A stretch of 64,000 nt of DNA from Nitrospinae bacterium CG11_big_fil_rev_8_21_14_0_20_45_15. Its GTDB lineage: Bacteria; Nitrospinota; Nitrospinia; Nitrospinales; VA-1. The position numbers and the translations under genes are program-made. Positions 15,645 to 23,997 of the stretch are shown one piece after another (position 1 is the first letter of the stretch; each line of letters starts with the position of its first letter). Location: NCBI GenBank assembly GCA_002787235.1, contig PCWG01000015.1:124001-188000 (forward strand), read 5' to 3'. The notes under the pieces were generated by a model. The model searched no databases. It worked only from the letters and a program-made list of their open reading frames with translations, and was not told the DNA's origin.

Positions 15645-17897
15645 TTATTCAGGTGTGTCTACCAAGTGATTCGAACGTTTGAGCAGTTGATCTATTGTTG
15701 CCAGCAATTCATTTTTTGTGTACGTTCCTTTTTGCAAAACTCCATTCACTTTATTTTGCAGGTTTCTTTTTTCTGCAACTGTAAGTTCTTTACCAGACAA
15801 TACCAATGCTGGAATTTGTTCCAATCCTTCTTGAGAACGCACTTTGTTGATCAAATCAAAACCGTCCATGTCTGGAAGTACCAGATCAAGAAGTATCAAA
15901 CTGGGTTTCATTTGATCTATGATCTCCAAAGCATTCAAGCTATTACTAGCCTCCAGAACATCCCACCCTTCCCTATTCAAGATTCGCCTTAAATTTTCCC
16001 GACTGGCCTTATCATCTTCCACCACAAGAATCTGCGTTTTTTTGTCCAGAGACCGATAAGATCTTAAAAAAAGAAACAAGTCGTCCCAATTGACAGGCTT
16101 TTTAAAAAAACCATCCGCACCCATTTTTTTTGCCTGATCGATGTCATCCAGTTCCGAGATAATAATTATGGGTATCTGACTCAGGTGATGAGCGTCTTTC
16201 AAGCTTTCTAAAATTTTCCAGCCATTCATTTTTTTCCCGTGCAACTCCAGCGTGATGGCAATCGGGTTCAGACTGTTTATAAAACCTATTCCAGTTTCGA
16301 AATCTTCGGCAATTTCAACATGCAGTCCTTCGCGATCCATCAAACGACGCATCAAATCCTGAGCAATGGGATCGTCCTCAAATACCACAATCACGTCACG
16401 ACAATCATGATTAAGGATCTTATTTTCTTCCCCTGCGAGTTCTCTGCTTACTTCATCATAAATGAAACTAAACTCGGACTTACCTTTCCTAAAATCTTCT
16501 TCAGCAGAATTTTCAATTGGCAAAGTAAAAGTGAAAACAGAACCTTTACCCAATTCGCTGATCACATTGATTTCGCCTCCCAACAATTCGCACAAACGTT
16601 TCGATATAGGAAGTCCCAGTCCCGTCCCACCGTATTTACGGGTCGTAGAGGAGTCGGCCTGTACAAATTCTTTAAATAAAGAGTTGATTTTGGCAGGCAG
16701 AATACCAATCCCATTGTCCAATATTTCAAATGATAAGAAGGGCTTCATCATCACTTCAATTTGCGAAACCTTGATTTCTACTTTTCCCTCATGTGTGAAT
16801 TTGCACGCATTCGCAACAAGGTTGATTAAAATTTGTTTTGCGCGAACCAGATCCGTCAAAATCATTTCTGGCAACGGTTCTCCAAAAGTAGCCTTGAGTT
16901 CGTTTCTATTTTTTTCAGCCTGAAATCTTACTGTTTCCAAAGCACCCTGAACCAATTCACGAACCGAAACTTCCTCAATGTGAAGTTCCATCTTATCGGC
17001 CTGGATTCTTGAGATATCCAAAATATCATTGATCAAACTGAGCAAGTGTCTTCCGGCCGATTCTATGGAGCTGAGATCTTTTATCAAATCTTCCCGGTTG
17101 ATCTTGTTGCATTCATATTGCAATATTTCACCAAACCCCAGGATGGCATTGAGGGGAGTCCTGATTTCATGGCTCATATTTGCGAGAAACTCACTTTTCG
17201 CACGAGCCGCGGCTTCCGCCTGATCTCTGGCAATGATCAGAGATTCTTCTGCCAATTTGCGATTAACAATTTCATCGCGCAAAATGATTGTTTTCAATTC
17301 CAAATCCTGAGTACGCAAGCGCACCGTATCCTCAAGATTCATATTCTGATCATAAATGAGTTCATACAACGCGGCTCCTTCCAAAGAGTGCGCTGTATTT
17401 TGCAAAATGACCGATAGTACAGACAAACTGGTTTCTTCAATATCCTTACGCGGTTGGTCAATCAGAGCCGCAAACATTCCCCGCACTCTGGATTTGGAAG
17501 TCAAGACATGAAGAATAAGGGATTCAGAGGGATTTCCTGCTGTAACGACAAGGGGCTTGTTTAGATTCAATGCCCAGGCAAAAGTACCGTTTTCGATTTG
17601 CGCGTTGATTTCTTCCTGTATCATCGAACGAGCTTCTTCGGGTTCTGAGTTTTGAAGAACAAATTCAGAATCGGCTTCATCCACCATAAAGACACCCATC
17701 GCCTTAAAGTCCATCCAGCGCTTCAAATGACTCAGGCCAATGGCGATGATTTTTCCCTGATCACGCGCCATGCTCGCATCTAATTGCAATTCACCAATTG
17801 AATTGAGCAGTTCCAATCCAAACAAGTTTCGGCGTGCTGACTTTTCCAGAAAGTCTATGCGCAACTGCATCTTTTCAGTTGTGATTTTATCTTTCAT
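15645..17897 (-). CDS. Hybrid sensor histidine kinase: GAF-like sensor, HisKA, HATPase, two receivers
   Basis: The 750-residue protein has no membrane segment. An N-terminal GAF-like sensor (about 25-180) and coiled coil (180-232) lead to HisKA with H243 in NMSHEIRTPLN. The HATPase domain follows, with N363 in NLVANACKFT, DNGIGI at 394 and GGTGLGLPISK near 423-433. Two receivers follow. In the first, the phosphoacceptor position is E551 (AITLELHGKKMNG) although K600 is kept. The second has D671 in LILLDLVLPDMDG. The glutamate may mimic constant phosphorylation or make the first receiver structural. The gene is last in a three-gene minus-strand operon, only two bases after the HDOD gene. Confidence 0.93.
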   Translation of the reverse strand: MKDKITTEKMQLRIDFLEKSARRNLFGLELLNSIGELQLDASMARDQGKIIAIGLSHLKRWMDFKAMGVFMVDEADSEFVLQNSEPEEARSMIQEEINAQIENGTFAWALNLNKPLVVTAGNPSESLILHVLTSKSRVRGMFAALIDQPRKDIEETSLSVLSVILQNTAHSLEGAALYELIYDQNMNLEDTVRLRTQDLELKTIILRDEIVNRKLAEESLIIARDQAEAAARAKSEFLANMSHEIRTPLNAILGFGEILQYECNKINREDLIKDLSSIESAGRHLLSLINDILDISRIQADKMELHIEEVSVRELVQGALETVRFQAEKNRNELKATFGEPLPEMILTDLVRAKQILINLVANACKFTHEGKVEIKVSQIEVMMKPFLSFEILDNGIGILPAKINSLFKEFVQADSSTTRKYGGTGLGLPISKRLCELLGGEINVISELGKGSVFTFTLPIENSAEEDFRKGKSEFSFIYDEVSRELAGEENKILNHDCRDVIVVFEDDPIAQDLMRRLMDREGLHVEIAEDFETGIGFINSLNPIAITLELHGKKMNGWKILESLKDAHHLSQIPIIIISELDDIDQAKKMGADGFFKKPVNWDDLFLFLRSYRSLDKKTQILVVEDDKASRENLRRILNREGWDVLEASNSLNALEIIDQMKPSLILLDLVLPDMDGFDLINKVRSQEGLEQIPALVLSGKELTVAEKRNLQNKVNGVLQKGTYTKNELLATIDQLLKRSNHLVDTPE

Positions 17898-17899
17898 CG

Positions 17900-18745
17900 T
17901 TATGCTGACCGAAACATTTGAACTGCATCATCGTATTGACGATCCACCTGAGTGATGATCGATGCCATGAGATTGACCGGTAAATCAATACTGGGAAATA
18001 TTTTTTCATCCAACGGGAGAACATGTGGCTCGCCACTGCCACCCAGTTGCAGCGCGTGTGCAATGACATCTGCTAAGTGAACAATCCCAGCAGACAAAAG
18101 ATATTCATCCTTCATTGAAGGAGAATGGTGATAACGCACCGAATTCCCCAGATCGGGATGCAGTCCCCATTTTTCAGCCAAGGCACAGCCAACTTCAGCA
18201 TGGTCGAATCCCAATACATCCATTTCAACCTCGTGAAGTAACCCTCCTTTGACCCTCAATTCCAGAATTTTCTTCATCTGCTCTGGAGCATTAAGAAACA
18301 AAACCAGACGTCCCACATCATGCAAGATTCCTTTTACATAATAGCGTTCCGCGTTGGGTTCCCTTCTGTAGATTGCAATGATTTTTGCCGCCAGACCACA
18401 AGCAATGGAATGCCCCCAAAAAGCTTCCATATCCACAACATTTTTCGGGACACCTGCAAACTGGCTGATTACTTTTGTCGCTAATACCAGTTCTCTCAAC
18501 TGAGCCAGGCCAACGATGGTGATTGCGTGGGTGACGGTTTCCACCTTCGTTTCAAAACTGTAAAAAGAACTGTTAACGATTTTCAACAACCGAGCTGAAA
18601 GAGCCGCGTCACCACTAATGATATTGCCAATTCGTGAAAAAGAAGCTTCCGGGTCTTCAATCGCATCATTGATTTCATAAAAAATAGAAGGCAGAGTCCC
18701 TATCTTTGTAGAATCGTTGACTAAAGTTTGAACATCAAGAGCCAC
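17900..18745 (-). CDS. HDOD domain signalling protein
   Basis: The 281-residue protein consists mostly of an HDOD domain (about 12-215). Marks include LPSIFYEINDAIEDPEASFSRI, SGDAALSARLLKIVNSSFY, VTHAITIVGLAQLREL, and the degenerate HD-type segment ILHDVGRLVLFL plus GFDHAEVGCALAEKWGLH. HDOD proteins are catalytically uncertain relatives of HD phosphohydrolases and usually serve as scaffolds in two-component signalling. It overlaps the upstream small regulator gene by 11 bases and is followed two bases later by the hybrid kinase, so the three form an operon. Confidence 0.92.
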   Translation of the reverse strand: MALDVQTLVNDSTKIGTLPSIFYEINDAIEDPEASFSRIGNIISGDAALSARLLKIVNSSFYSFETKVETVTHAITIVGLAQLRELVLATKVISQFAGVPKNVVDMEAFWGHSIACGLAAKIIAIYRREPNAERYYVKGILHDVGRLVLFLNAPEQMKKILELRVKGGLLHEVEMDVLGFDHAEVGCALAEKWGLHPDLGNSVRYHHSPSMKDEYLLSAGIVHLADVIAHALQLGGSGEPHVLPLDEKIFPSIDLPVNLMASIITQVDRQYDDAVQMFRSA

Positions 18746-19079
18746 CAGCCCCTCCTTCTTTCTTTTGATTCAACTTTCGTTTCACACACAATCTAAAAAG
18801 CTCCCTCACCATCTCGCTTTTGGGATTTGAATAACGAAACAATTGAGACATTTCCTCTTTCAAAGCTTCGGGCAGATCATTTTTTTTCTCTTTTATTGGA
18901 TCTACACTGCCTCCAACGTCACAGACTTCGACAGCAGTGATTCCCCAGGACTTAAAGGTTTTAATGTGTCTAAAGGTGAGAACACTGTTCGCTTCAAGGA
19001 TCACCCTTCCACGAGGGTCTCGAACCTCGCCCTTAACAACCATACCTTCCTGCAAATCTTCTATATGTATGCTAGACAC
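18735..19079 (-). CDS. Small regulator with HD-GYP-associated (DUF3391-like) N-terminus
   Basis: The 114-residue protein begins IHIEDLQEGMVVKGEVRDPRGRVILEAN-type sequence followed by LTFRHIKTFKSWGITAVEV. This matches the small beta-rich domain often found before HD-GYP or HDOD modules, where the pattern is LKPGMVLAEDVRD...GVTEVEV. Here it is a separate polypeptide. The C-terminal half is charged and helical. It is the first gene of the signalling operon; its last 11 bases overlap the HDOD gene. Confidence 0.65.
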   Translation of the reverse strand: MSSIHIEDLQEGMVVKGEVRDPRGRVILEANSVLTFRHIKTFKSWGITAVEVCDVGGSVDPIKEKKNDLPEALKEEMSQLFRYSNPKSEMVRELFRLCVKRKLNQKKEGGAGGS

Positions 19080-19510
19080 TTAGAAACCTCTCCCACTCGT
19101 ATTATAATGACGAAACTTGCATCAAAGGACTTGACAAAAATTCTCAAAATATAAGCACACTTCGAACGGTATGCTTGAACCTATTTACTCGGTAACTCAT
19201 AGTATTTATTATAAAAGCAAAAAGCACCAATAAGGCAAAAGAATTCTCACTTGTTAAAAATTCAACTCATAAACAGGAAGTCAAAATCCTGCAATTCAGC
19301 AACAATCCATTCACTAAAAATGAATATCTGTAACAATTTTTAATTTGCCTTTGCAGGTGATTTAGTTCAAATTTCTCATAAGAAAACCTGATTTAGGTCG
19401 AAATTGTTTGGCATGGTTGATGAAAATCCTGTTAAATTCATCTTTATACAACTACAGGCATTACTTCCGTGATCCCCGTAGTCACTTTTATATTGAAGGA
19501 AGACCTTATA
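19080..19510. other. Divergent intergenic region, 431 bases
   Basis: This A/T-rich gap separates the signalling operon (minus) from the ammonium transporter gene (plus), so it must hold both promoters. I looked for a nitrogen-type sigma-54 site (GG and GC ten bases apart) before the transporter; TTTGGCATGGTTGATG at about 19408-19423 is suggestive but fails at the -12 element. I see no tRNA, terminator or clear repeat. Confidence 0.4.
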
Positions 19511-20746
19511 ATGACAAACAAAATAGATAGTTTAAACAATAGCGGGGATGTTCTATTCTTGACCTTGGGTGCCATAATGGTTTTCGCAATGCACGGTGGT
19601 TTCGCCTTTCTTGAAGTCGGTACCGTCCGCAAAAAAAATCAAGTCAATGCACTGGTAAAAATTCTTGTGGATTTTGCAATCTCCACATTGATTTACTTTA
19701 TAGTAGGATTTTCTATTGCCTATGGAGTTAATTTTTTTGGTTCAGCAGAAGATCTTTTGGCCGGTAACCAAGGTTACGAGTTGGTCCATTTCTTCTTCCT
19801 TTTGACCTTTGCCGCCGCGGTCCCCGCAATTATTTCCGGTGGAATTGCAGAACGAGCTAAATTCTGGCCTCAGGTTTTAGCCGCCGCAATTTTTGTAGGC
19901 TTGGTCTATCCTCTGTTTGAAGGCATGGTATGGGGGCAAATCACCTTTCTAGGGCAAGAAGGCTCCTGGTTGGCAAACCTTACGGGAGGTCTGGCATTTC
20001 ATGACTACGCGGGTTCTGTCGTCGTACATTCCGTTGGCGGATGGATTGCTTTAACAGCCGTCATGATTTTAGGTCCTCGAAAAGGGCGCTGGGATTCACT
20101 CGGCAGAAGTCGCCCTATTCCGATCAGCAACATCCCTTTTCTTGCGTTGGGAAGCTGGATGCTCTGCGTAGGCTGGTTTGGATTCAACGTCATGTCCGCA
20201 GGAAGTCTGTCAGGAATCTCAGGTTTGGTCGCCATCAATTCACTGATGTCCATGGTAGGAGGAATTCTGGTCGCCCTCGTATTGTCCAAAAATGATCCCG
20301 GTTTTGTCCACAATGGCGCACTCGCCGGGCTCGTCGCCATTTGCGCAGGCTCCGATAAGGTTCATCCATTGGGAGCATTGGTCATTGGCGGAATTGCCGC
20401 ATTCATTTTCGTACAAGGTTTTATGTGGGAACAAGAAAAACTTAAAATTGACGACGTTTTAGGCGTATGGCCCCTCCATGGCATTTCGGGAACGTGGGGC
20501 GGCATCGCCTGTGGAATTTTTGGGCAGAAAACCTTTGGCGGCCTGGGAGGTGTGAGTTTTGTCGCCCAATTCATAGGCTCTATGATGGCTGTTATTATCG
20601 CTGTTGGTTTTGGGTTCGCCGTCTACAAGATACTCGATCTAATGTTCGGACTCAGATTATCCGTAGAGGAAGAGATGGCCGGTTCAGATTTATCTGTTCA
20701 TAAACTGCAATCGACCCCTGAAGATACGTTGTCCCATTACCAATGA
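19511..20746 (+). CDS. amt: Ammonium transporter
   Basis: The 411-residue protein has eleven hydrophobic segments and the Amt/Mep/Rh signatures: FHDYAGS with D165, H173 in VVHSVGGW and H323 in WPLHGISGTWGG. H173 and H323 are the twin histidines of the conduction pore. Also present are GWFGFNVMSAG and HNGALAGLVAICAG. It imports ammonium across the inner membrane. I start at the ATG at 19511 after GAAGGAAGA; a GTG 14 codons upstream is open but adds a hydrophilic extension. No glnK (PII) gene follows, whereas amt is very often paired with one. Confidence 0.96.
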   Translation: MTNKIDSLNNSGDVLFLTLGAIMVFAMHGGFAFLEVGTVRKKNQVNALVKILVDFAISTLIYFIVGFSIAYGVNFFGSAEDLLAGNQGYELVHFFFLLTFAAAVPAIISGGIAERAKFWPQVLAAAIFVGLVYPLFEGMVWGQITFLGQEGSWLANLTGGLAFHDYAGSVVVHSVGGWIALTAVMILGPRKGRWDSLGRSRPIPISNIPFLALGSWMLCVGWFGFNVMSAGSLSGISGLVAINSLMSMVGGILVALVLSKNDPGFVHNGALAGLVAICAGSDKVHPLGALVIGGIAAFIFVQGFMWEQEKLKIDDVLGVWPLHGISGTWGGIACGIFGQKTFGGLGGVSFVAQFIGSMMAVIIAVGFGFAVYKILDLMFGLRLSVEEEMAGSDLSVHKLQSTPEDTLSHYQ

Positions 20747-20770
20747 GAAATTTTAGCCCAACTAAAAGGT

Positions 20771-23053
20771 ATGATACTCAAACCTATAGCCCTGTTCACC
20801 ATCGTACTTTTAACGATTTTAACTCTGCCCGCAAAGAGCCTGGCCTTTGTCGAAAAAATAGATGACTATAAAAAAGCAATCGAATCCGATCCCAAAGATT
20901 ATGCGCCTCATTTTGGATTGGGACGTGCCTATCAGTCTATGGGGCTTTATCAAGCCGCGATTGTAGAGTTCAAAGAAGCCCTGAAACTAGAACCCCTCTA
21001 TACAGCCGCCTGGGTAGGAATTGGTGGAAGTTATGGCGAAATGTTTCAGTATAAAGAGTCTGCAGAAGCCTACCTCACAGCGGTCCAAATGGACCCCAAT
21101 TATCCCGAAGGACAATATGGGCGTGGCTGGGCTTTGGCCAAATTAGGCCGATATCAGGATTCCCTGGTACCCTTACAACTGGCTCTGGAAATCCAACCGC
21201 AAATGACAGCGGCTCATTTCTCACTCGGAGAAAGTCTCGCCGCTCTTGGAAAGCATGAATCCGCGATCAAAGAATACGAAATCACTCTCCATTTGAATCC
21301 TCTCTTCCCTGAAGCTTTTTATGCAAAAGGGCTTAGCCTGCTGAACATGAAGAAATATCAGGAGGCCATCAATGCATTTGAAAGCACCATTGACCTGAAT
21401 CCCAATTTCTTTGAAGCCTTCACACAAATTGGTCACGCGCTCATCGAAACTCACAACAATGAAAACGCCGTAGAGCAGTTGCTAAACGCAATTCGAATCA
21501 ATCCTCAATACATCACCGCTCTGGATCTGCTGGGACAGGCCTATGACAATCTGGGACAACACGAAAAATCTGCCGATGCCTACGCCCGGCTGACTCAGGA
21601 AGTTTTTCACGACCCCATGGCTCATTACAAACTGGGAAGACAAAACTTTTTATTGCATAAAGATGAAGAAGCCCTGCAAAACTTCAAAGAAGCATTGAGG
21701 AAAAATCCTGACTATGCGGAAGCCTATTTTTTAAGTGCCCTGATTTATGAGCGAACCCAAAATCCACAAGAAGCCTTAAAAAATTACAAAGAAGTGGTTC
21801 GCGTCGACTCCCAAAGTCTTGAAAGTCATTTCAATATGGCTCTGATCTATGAAGAAATGGGAGAAATCGGACCTGCCGTAGAAGAGTACAAGAAGGTGCT
21901 TGCCATTGATCCCAATGACTATTCCAGCCACAACCGACTCGGATGGGTCTACGCTCAATCGGATCAATTTGAGAAAGCCGCTCAGGAATTTCAAATCAGT
22001 CTCAACCTGGCCCCTAATATTGCCCAAACCTATTTTCGACTGGCACTCACTTACCAGCGCATGGGCCGTTATGCGGATTCTATCCAACCTCTTCAAAAAA
22101 CTATTCTATTAGATCCTCAAAATGCAGATGCTTTTTTTGAGCTGGGAATTTCACTTTCCCAAACAGGAGATCATCAATCTTCAATCGATCCCTTTAAAAA
22201 TGCAATTCGTCTGGGTTACAATCACGAGCAGACTGAATATCAGTTGGGACTGGCTTACGCCAAATTAAAACAGTACGATCTGGCCATTCCCTATTTACAA
22301 AAATCCATTCAGACCGATCCATCAAATTACGCATCACAATACTACACCGGTTTGAGTTTGAAAAAACTTGGCAGAACCAAAGATGCGGTAGCACCACTGG
22401 AAACCGCCGTCAAAATCAATCCCAAGCGACACGAAGCCTGGGAGAGTTTAGGCGAGGTTTACATGCAACTAGGAAACTTTGCTTCCGCTATCAATGCATT
22501 GAAAAAAAATATCGAGTTGAATCCGTATTCCACGATGGGGTACAAAGATCTGGGTGAATTACAGGCATTATTGGGAGAAAACCGCTCGGCCGTCCAATCT
22601 TTCCAAAAATTATTAAAACTCAGCCCAAACGATGTCGAAACACGCTTCAATCTAGGCCTTTTGCACGAAGTGATGGGCAATATTCCCTCTGCAATCGAAC
22701 AATACAAACAAATAACTCAAATTCAACCATTACACTGGAAAGCCTGGCACAACCTGGGATTGGTTTATAACGATCAAAAACAGTATCCTGATGCCATCAT
22801 TGCTTTAAAAAAATCTATTGCGATAAACCCACAAAATGCAGATTCCCATTTCAACCTGGGAAATATATATTCCGCTCAAAAAAACAACCAGCTCGCCAGT
22901 GAACATTTCAAACAAACCCTGGCCTTAAGTCCAGAGCATATTCAAGCACATTTTCAACTAAAACAATCACTAACAAGTATTGCCTCAAATACAAATCAGG
23001 AAACACCTGTAAACACCATCAAACTCTCTCCAGGTGAAATACTCATCCCCTGA
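20771..23053 (+). CDS. Exported protein made of about twenty TPRs
   Basis: The 760-residue protein has a signal peptide (about 1-26, ending KSLAF) followed almost entirely by 34-residue tetratricopeptide repeats. Examples are APHFGLGRAYQSMGLYQAAI, AWVGIGGSYGEMFQYKESAE and AWHNLGLVYNDQKQYPDAI. The repeats form a long superhelix for protein binding, probably in the periplasm. The last 40 residues are not repeat-like. It starts 25 bases after amt and may be read through from it, though no functional tie is evident. Confidence 0.88.
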   Translation: MILKPIALFTIVLLTILTLPAKSLAFVEKIDDYKKAIESDPKDYAPHFGLGRAYQSMGLYQAAIVEFKEALKLEPLYTAAWVGIGGSYGEMFQYKESAEAYLTAVQMDPNYPEGQYGRGWALAKLGRYQDSLVPLQLALEIQPQMTAAHFSLGESLAALGKHESAIKEYEITLHLNPLFPEAFYAKGLSLLNMKKYQEAINAFESTIDLNPNFFEAFTQIGHALIETHNNENAVEQLLNAIRINPQYITALDLLGQAYDNLGQHEKSADAYARLTQEVFHDPMAHYKLGRQNFLLHKDEEALQNFKEALRKNPDYAEAYFLSALIYERTQNPQEALKNYKEVVRVDSQSLESHFNMALIYEEMGEIGPAVEEYKKVLAIDPNDYSSHNRLGWVYAQSDQFEKAAQEFQISLNLAPNIAQTYFRLALTYQRMGRYADSIQPLQKTILLDPQNADAFFELGISLSQTGDHQSSIDPFKNAIRLGYNHEQTEYQLGLAYAKLKQYDLAIPYLQKSIQTDPSNYASQYYTGLSLKKLGRTKDAVAPLETAVKINPKRHEAWESLGEVYMQLGNFASAINALKKNIELNPYSTMGYKDLGELQALLGENRSAVQSFQKLLKLSPNDVETRFNLGLLHEVMGNIPSAIEQYKQITQIQPLHWKAWHNLGLVYNDQKQYPDAIIALKKSIAINPQNADSHFNLGNIYSAQKNNQLASEHFKQTLALSPEHIQAHFQLKQSLTSIASNTNQETPVNTIKLSPGEILIP

Positions 23054-23225
23054 TCAAATAGAAATATTCTAGGCCAAATTCAAACCACTCCCCGAACTTG
23101 CCTGCAAAGTCAAAACCTCTCCAAAAACCACAATTTCAACACATCCAGCAGTTCCTCATAAGACTTCGATACCAACCAGCAACCAGTCACGCCAATAGCG
23201 TTCAAAACCGCTATTAATAAATAGA

Positions 23226-23255
23226 TTGACAGAAAAACTAACTACCTTATATACT
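23226..23255 (+). promoter_or_regulatory. Strong sigma-70-type promoter for the nuo genes
   Basis: A perfect TTGACA (23226-23231) is followed by an 18-base spacer and TATACT (23250-23255); TATATA at 23248-23253 gives a 16-base alternative. Transcription would start about 23262, leaving a leader of about 120 bases before nuoE. It lies in the 331-base gap after the TPR gene; upstream of it I see nothing further. Confidence 0.7.
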
Positions 23256-23269
23256 CCCTTGAAACTAAA

Positions 23270-23349
23270 AATCGGTTGGAAATGAGGCCTTGCCAACGAG
23301 CCTTGTTTGCACCGATTGAGCAAGGGCAAAAGCCGCCCTTTGAACGCTC
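23270..23349 (+). promoter_or_regulatory. Structured leader upstream of nuoE
   Basis: AATCGGT (23270-23276) pairs with ACCGATT (23311-23317), enclosing a 34-base segment. Directly after it GAGC (23318-23321) pairs with GCTC (23346-23349), enclosing a hairpin of AAGGGC (23322-23327) and GCCCTT (23335-23340). The two adjoining helices fill most of the predicted leader. No T-run follows, so it does not look like a simple terminator. It could be a regulatory RNA element or protein-binding leader. Confidence 0.4.
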
Positions 23350-23384
23350 CACCCTAAATTTAAATCCTGGCGAAGGGAATGTTC

Positions 23385-23876
23385 ATGGCCGATACAGACC
23401 AAGTAGTAGAGGAAGAAATTGATTTAGCCCCAACGCAGAAGATTCTTGATGCTTTGCCTGAAAAAAGCCGCCGGTACTTGATACCTGCGTTGCAAAAAAT
23501 TCAGGGAGTCTATCGCTATCTTCCAGAACCTGCTATGGAGCTAGTGATGATGGATATTGGAATTTCAAAGGCTCAGTTATACGGAGTCATATCATTTTTC
23601 CCCAAATTCCTCATAGAAGAACCCGGTAAGTACATAATCAACTTGTGCTACGGAACCGCATGCTTTGTGAAAGGTGCTGAAATAATCGTCAATAAAATTC
23701 ACGAATGTTATAAAATAAAACCGGGGCAGACCGATGCCAGCAAGCTGTTCACTCTGCAGACGGCATCCTGTCTGGGTAACTGTGGCGCGGCACCTATGGC
23801 AATCATTGGCGAGGACACGCATGGCACCATTGATCCTGAAAAATCACTGGAATTACTTGCGAGTTACAAACTATAA
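23385..23876 (+). CDS. nuoE: NADH-quinone oxidoreductase subunit E (2Fe-2S, thioredoxin-like)
   Basis: The 163-residue protein has a helical N-terminal part (ILDALPEKSRRYLIPALQKIQ) and a thioredoxin-like [2Fe-2S] domain with ligands C88, C93 (CYGTAC) and C129, C133 (CLGNC), the N1a cluster of complex I. I start at the ATG at 23385, seven bases after GAAGGGA; an ATG two codons upstream abuts that sequence. NuoE normally pairs with NuoF, the flavin and NADH-binding subunit, but no nuoF is found here. nuoG follows after 121 bases. Confidence 0.9.
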   Translation: MADTDQVVEEEIDLAPTQKILDALPEKSRRYLIPALQKIQGVYRYLPEPAMELVMMDIGISKAQLYGVISFFPKFLIEEPGKYIINLCYGTACFVKGAEIIVNKIHECYKIKPGQTDASKLFTLQTASCLGNCGAAPMAIIGEDTHGTIDPEKSLELLASYKL

Positions 23877-23964
23877 AATGTTCTGTCTCCAGTGAGACTG
23901 TTGCAAACATATATTATTGCCTCTAATTAATTGATTGAATCTCCCTTATAAATTACAAAAGCAA

Positions 23965-23978
23965 AGGGGAATTCCCCT
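23965..23978. promoter_or_regulatory. Perfect 14-bp palindrome between nuoE and nuoG
   Basis: AGGGGAATTCCCCT reads the same on both strands and sits 20 bases before the nuoG start. It could bind a dimeric protein or form a small RNA hairpin that affects nuoG translation. I do not recognise the operator. Confidence 0.3.
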
Positions 23979-23997
23979 GGGAAAGCGATTTTTATAA

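Noticed and set aside
19400-19425. Sigma-54 promoter before amt
   Set aside because: The GG element is present but the GC at -12 with the right spacing is not.
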